10,360 nt of DNA, taken from NCBI GenBank assembly GCA_001412365.1, contig LKUE01000245.1, positions 1 through 10,360 on the forward strand. Direction: 5' to 3'. The position numbers and the translations under genes were made by a program. The notes beneath the pieces were generated by a model, which ran no database searches, was not told where the DNA came from, and worked only from the letters and a program-made list of their open reading frames with translations. This document shows positions 6,327 to 10,360 of this stretch, piece by piece. How positions within the stretch are numbered: position 1 is the stretch's first letter; each line of letters opens with the position of its first letter. This DNA comes from Desulfuromonas sp. SDB. Its GTDB lineage: Bacteria; SDB-A.

Positions 6327-7609
6327 CTTTCATACCTCAAGTATCCCTGGATTGTACGGGGCAGTTCATTTTCAATATCCAACACTTCTTCCGCTATCTT
6401 CCCCGCGGGACCAATTAAATCATGGTGACGGGCTGAAATAAATACATAAATCTTCCAAATGCCATGGTATTTTTTCACTAAATTTTCAATGTCTGAATTA
6501 TGTAATTCACAAAGCTTAATTAACTTTCCCGGTTCCGGCTCACAAAGGGCATTAGCCGGTTTAAGATACATGTCCAGGGGAGGACAGTATATTCCGATAT
6601 GGTGAGGGGGTAAATCTAATTGTGAGGATATCGCCCTGATCATATCATTTCTTATGTTCTGATTATTGAGATAAAGATCAGCAACTTTTTGTTTGGGCAC
6701 ATCTCTTCTCTGATGTAAAAAACACCTTTTGAATAATCTTCTGGACATAAAATCCTGGTAAACCTGGTTGACTGAAATTTGTTTAGATGAAAACCTGCCT
6801 AATTCTTCAATTAACTGCTGGTCTCCCCACTGGGTCAGCTTTTCCACATCCAATCCCTGCTGGATTCCAAATTCCAAAAGCTTGTTAATCATTACCGATG
6901 AAGCTATCTTGGCATGATGGTAGTAAACCCTCTCCGTCATTATATATCTGGCTCTTAATAAATTCACCACTTCGGTAAAAGCATCTTCCCGAAAGATACC
7001 CCGCTTATTTAACTCAATGTAGAATTTATCATCACTAACCTTGAAATACCAAAACAGTCTGGGATCATAATAATTGGGCAAACCGCAGAACCAGGCATCT
7101 CTTTTCAGATAATCCAGAAGATCAGCGGAAATACAGCCGCTGATTATTTCAGACATGTAATTTGAATTACGGTTAAAGATCAGATTGTATATCAATTCTT
7201 TAAAACCACTCTTTTCCAATACACTTCCCAATTCTGAATCCGCCATGATTTTTTCCCATCTGTCCACATTGCCGTCATGACGGGGAAAGATATTCCACTC
7301 ATCTTCAAAAGTATGTCCGTAAGGAATATGAGTAATATCATGAAGCAAACAAGCTAAACGGATTAACTGAACACTGTTTTGATTAATTTCCGCCTTTTTT
7401 TTAACAAGATAATTAATTATCAGCTGACTGGTATGCAGGGTACCCAGAGAATGATCAAATCTGGTGTGCAGGGCAGTAGGAAAAACCAGATGAGTGGTTC
7501 CCAGTTGCCGGATATTTCTTAACCTTTGGAATTGGGGGGTGTCAATTACCTCCAATTCTAAATCATTAACTTCAATATCCCCCCAGATACAGTCCCTGAT
7601 GATTTTCAT
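6323..7609 (-). CDS. HD-domain phosphohydrolase of the COG1078 (YdhJ/SAMHD1-like dNTPase) family
   Basis: This 428-residue protein belongs to the HD superfamily whose characterised members include dGTP/dNTP triphosphohydrolases such as SAMHD1 and bacterial dGTPases. The N-terminal HD core is complete. R-F-D-H-S-L-G-T gives His53, HDITHIPYGH gives the His90-Asp91 pair plus His94 and His99, RHDG supplies His111, and SADLLDYLKRD supplies Asp163, which aligns with the fourth metal ligand of SAMHD1 (Asp311). The opening QFQRLRNIRQLG (26-37) is also typical. The C-terminal half (about 200-428) is helical and then alpha/beta, as in COG1078 proteins; no extra domain is recognised. Substrate cannot be told from sequence: it may be a dNTP, another nucleotide or an alarmone. 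The start ATG shares one base with the TAA of the DUF362 gene (TAATG at 7611-7607), and no clear Shine-Dalgarno is present, so re-initiation is likely. The protein is cytosolic. Confidence 0.92.
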   Translation of the reverse strand: MKIIRDCIWGDIEVNDLELEVIDTPQFQRLRNIRQLGTTHLVFPTALHTRFDHSLGTLHTSQLIINYLVKKKAEINQNSVQLIRLACLLHDITHIPYGHTFEDEWNIFPRHDGNVDRWEKIMADSELGSVLEKSGFKELIYNLIFNRNSNYMSEIISGCISADLLDYLKRDAWFCGLPNYYDPRLFWYFKVSDDKFYIELNKRGIFREDAFTEVVNLLRARYIMTERVYYHHAKIASSVMINKLLEFGIQQGLDVEKLTQWGDQQLIEELGRFSSKQISVNQVYQDFMSRRLFKRCFLHQRRDVPKQKVADLYLNNQNIRNDMIRAISSQLDLPPHHIGIYCPPLDMYLKPANALCEPEPGKLIKLCELHNSDIENLVKKYHGIWKIYVFISARHHDLIGPAGKIAEEVLDIENELPRTIQGYLRYER

Positions 7610-8679
7610 TACAGTTCGATTAATTCATACCGGGTGGAACCCATTCCTAATTTTTCTGCATATTTCAAAGTCTTTTCAAAATAGGTGTGAGGATGAAAAA
7701 TTTTGAACGGATCCTGTTCAGATTTTTCCTGCTGCTGATAATCTTTTTTTACCATATCAAAACAAGCTTGATCAACTGCCACCGGGTCTGTGGACATAAA
7801 CCAGCCTACATCCTGCATGAATGGTTCTCCTGCATTGCTCATGCAGTCACATTCAGGGGTAATGTTGATTGCCCCGGTGATAAATAACAATTTTCCCGGT
7901 TTATTTTTTATGCAGGCTAAAGCACCTTCTGCTAATTTTTCTGCAAAAATCTCCGGAGATTCATTCCATAATATTTTAATAACGTGATTTGGACAAACTG
8001 CAATGCATTCTCCACAGCCGATGCAGAGTTCCAGATCAAATTCCGGACCGAATTCCCCCAGGCATACTGCATTAACCGGACAGCTCTCCACACAGTAACC
8101 GCACAGAAGACAGGACTGTTCTTCATTCCGCTGCGGCTCCACATCAGCATGCATTATCTGTTTTCCCGCCCGGGATGCCCCCCCCATGCTGATATTTTTA
8201 ATTGCCCCTCCGATTCCTGCCAATAAATGCCCCTTGAAATGAGAAAATGCCACTAGTCCATCAGCTCTTACTATATTTCCGGCTACGGGAAATTTTTCAA
8301 AATACTCGCCCTTGATTTCCACATAAATCACATCTCCCCCCTTGATACCGTCGGCAATAATAACCGGAGCGGCAAGGTTGTGCAGAGAGAATCCATGTTC
8401 AGCTGCAGTTTCATAGTGAGTTATGGCATGTGCTCTTCTGCTCCGGTAGAGTACGTTGGTATCGGTGACAAAAGCAAGATTACTCTGCTCTTTCACTTTT
8501 GAAAGTACCGGTTTTAAATATTCAGCAGGAATGTAGGTTTTATTTCCTGATTCTCCAAAATGAGCCTTAACCGCAACATAATCTCCCGGTTCGAAAATTT
8601 CAGGAAATTTTGCAGTGATTTTTTGCAATGCGGTCATTGCGGTTTCCTGGCCTATTCTAGAAAAATAAACTTCTGACAT
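7609..8679 (-). CDS. DUF362 domain protein with two 4Fe-4S ferredoxin-type clusters
   Basis: This 356-residue protein has a DUF362 domain split around a bacterial two-[4Fe-4S] ferredoxin module. Cluster motif I is CLLCGYCVESCP (Cys190, 193, 196, 200) and motif II is CIGCGECIAVCP (Cys219, 222, 225, 229). The CP ending of each motif is the classic 2[4Fe-4S] arrangement. DUF362 hallmarks are KAHFGESGN at 38-46, SHFKGH at 146-151, IGGAIKNISMG at 156-166, a conserved ECDC (Cys277, Cys279) and STDPVAVDQACFD at 296-308. The function is an uncharacterised iron-sulfur redox or electron-transfer role, probably in anaerobic metabolism; the sequence does not show a partner. The start is ATG 8679-8677, with an AAGGGGGG ribosome-binding stretch just upstream (8690-8683). 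It lies 12 nt after the FtsB-like gene and overlaps the HD gene by one base. No signal peptide or Tat motif is seen. Confidence 0.93.
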   Translation of the reverse strand: MSEVYFSRIGQETAMTALQKITAKFPEIFEPGDYVAVKAHFGESGNKTYIPAEYLKPVLSKVKEQSNLAFVTDTNVLYRSRRAHAITHYETAAEHGFSLHNLAAPVIIADGIKGGDVIYVEIKGEYFEKFPVAGNIVRADGLVAFSHFKGHLLAGIGGAIKNISMGGASRAGKQIMHADVEPQRNEEQSCLLCGYCVESCPVNAVCLGEFGPEFDLELCIGCGECIAVCPNHVIKILWNESPEIFAEKLAEGALACIKNKPGKLLFITGAINITPECDCMSNAGEPFMQDVGWFMSTDPVAVDQACFDMVKKDYQQQEKSEQDPFKIFHPHTYFEKTLKYAEKLGMGSTRYELIEL

Positions 8680-8691
8680 ATACCCCCCTTA

Positions 8692-9000
8692 TCATTCTAG
8701 GCGGTCATAAATAAGTATTATACTATCATCATTAATTATAAAATAAGCTTCTCCCTCCCTGGTTCTCCCCATCTTTCGGAACATCTGTATTAAATATCCG
8801 GTGTCTTCAGTAAGCTTTGATGTTTCATAACTTAATAATACCCGTTTTAATTCCAACTTAATTAACTCCAGACTCAGGGAATCAGCAAATTTTCTTTTTT
8901 TATTTAAATTTTGAATACTTTCCGGACTCCACAACAGAGTCTTAGCCATGAGGATTGCAAAAACCACCAAAATAGAAATAAAAATTACCTTCTTAACCAT
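8692..9000 (-). CDS. FtsB/DivIC-like septum formation initiator family protein
   Basis: This 102-residue protein has one N-terminal transmembrane helix (about residues 5-22, preceded by VKK, so N-in topology is likely). A short helical, heptad-capable stretch follows (about 28-63). The C-terminal part contains a GYLIQMFRKMGRTREGEAYFI segment (start at 68), which resembles the DivIC/FtsB consensus in which a helix ends in K-x-G-M/x-x-x-x-GE followed by a beta strand. FtsB/DivIC forms a complex with FtsL and FtsQ/DivIB that activates septal cell-wall synthesis. The gene follows eno, a well-known neighbour of ftsB in many bacteria, which supports the call. The coiled coil is short and sequence conservation in this family is low. 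No good Shine-Dalgarno precedes the ATG (9000-8998), and the 23-nt gap to eno is pure AT-rich sequence. Confidence 0.75.
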   Translation of the reverse strand: MVKKVIFISILVVFAILMAKTLLWSPESIQNLNKKRKFADSLSLELIKLELKRVLLSYETSKLTEDTGYLIQMFRKMGRTREGEAYFIINDDSIILIYDRLE

Positions 9001-9023
9001 AGCTTTTATAATAATTTTTAATT

Positions 9024-10360
<1,337 letters not shown>

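Noticed and set aside
7494-8226. Plus-strand short frames opposite the HD and DUF362 genes
   Set aside because: They are antisense to clearly conserved coding regions, with no recognisable domain.

Overview
The window is about 10.4 kb of AT-rich bacterial chromosome, densely packed with housekeeping and conserved genes. I see no insertion sequence, prophage, CRISPR array, rRNA or tRNA gene. The best lineage clue is SecA. It is 1079 residues long and carries the extra segments typical of Bacteroidota/FCB-group SecA: an extended N-terminal helical region and a roughly 80-residue insertion before the sequence FTIDEKG. It also has a SEC-C zinc tail. With the low GC content and the gene set, this suggests an FCB-group lineage, possibly a candidate phylum such as Cloacimonadota. 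The assignment is an inference from family knowledge, not a database match.

Left part (1-1917, + strand): the 3' part of a Ste24-type M48 CAAX-prenyl-protease-like membrane metallopeptidase, whose start lies left of the window. It overlaps by 4 nt (ATGA) a stand-alone sugar-nucleotidyltransferase that resembles the CTP:inositol-1-phosphate cytidylyltransferase (IPCT) domain. An AT-rich perfect inverted repeat (1932-1962) then separates this pair from a convergent small gene (2053-2265, - strand). That gene encodes a PC4/YdbC-like single-stranded-DNA-binding protein. A 229-nt AT-rich divergent intergenic region (2266-2494) lies between it and secA.

Middle (2495-5734, + strand): secA, monocistronic as far as can be seen. 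It is convergent, with only a 19-nt gap, to the end of the right-hand operon.

Right part (10304 down to 5754, - strand): five tightly packed genes that look like one operon in the order eno, FtsB/DivIC-like, DUF362 double-ferredoxin protein, COG1078 HD phosphohydrolase, and a cysteine-free SUMF1/FGE-like protein. Gaps and overlaps are 23 nt, 12 nt, 1 nt overlap (TAATG) and 4 nt overlap (ATGA). The last three are therefore probably translated together, or nearly so. A perfect 24-bp palindrome sits in the last codons of eno and may modulate read-through into the downstream genes or shape the mRNA 3' end.

Most of the window is ordinary. The items most worth a second look are the palindrome at the end of eno, the translationally coupled HD hydrolase plus catalytically dead SUMF1-like pair, the four-cysteine insertion in the second nucleotide-binding domain of SecA and its tail beyond the SEC-C motif, and the stand-alone IPCT-like enzyme. 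I found no convincing defence system or other clearly undescribed multi-gene system.
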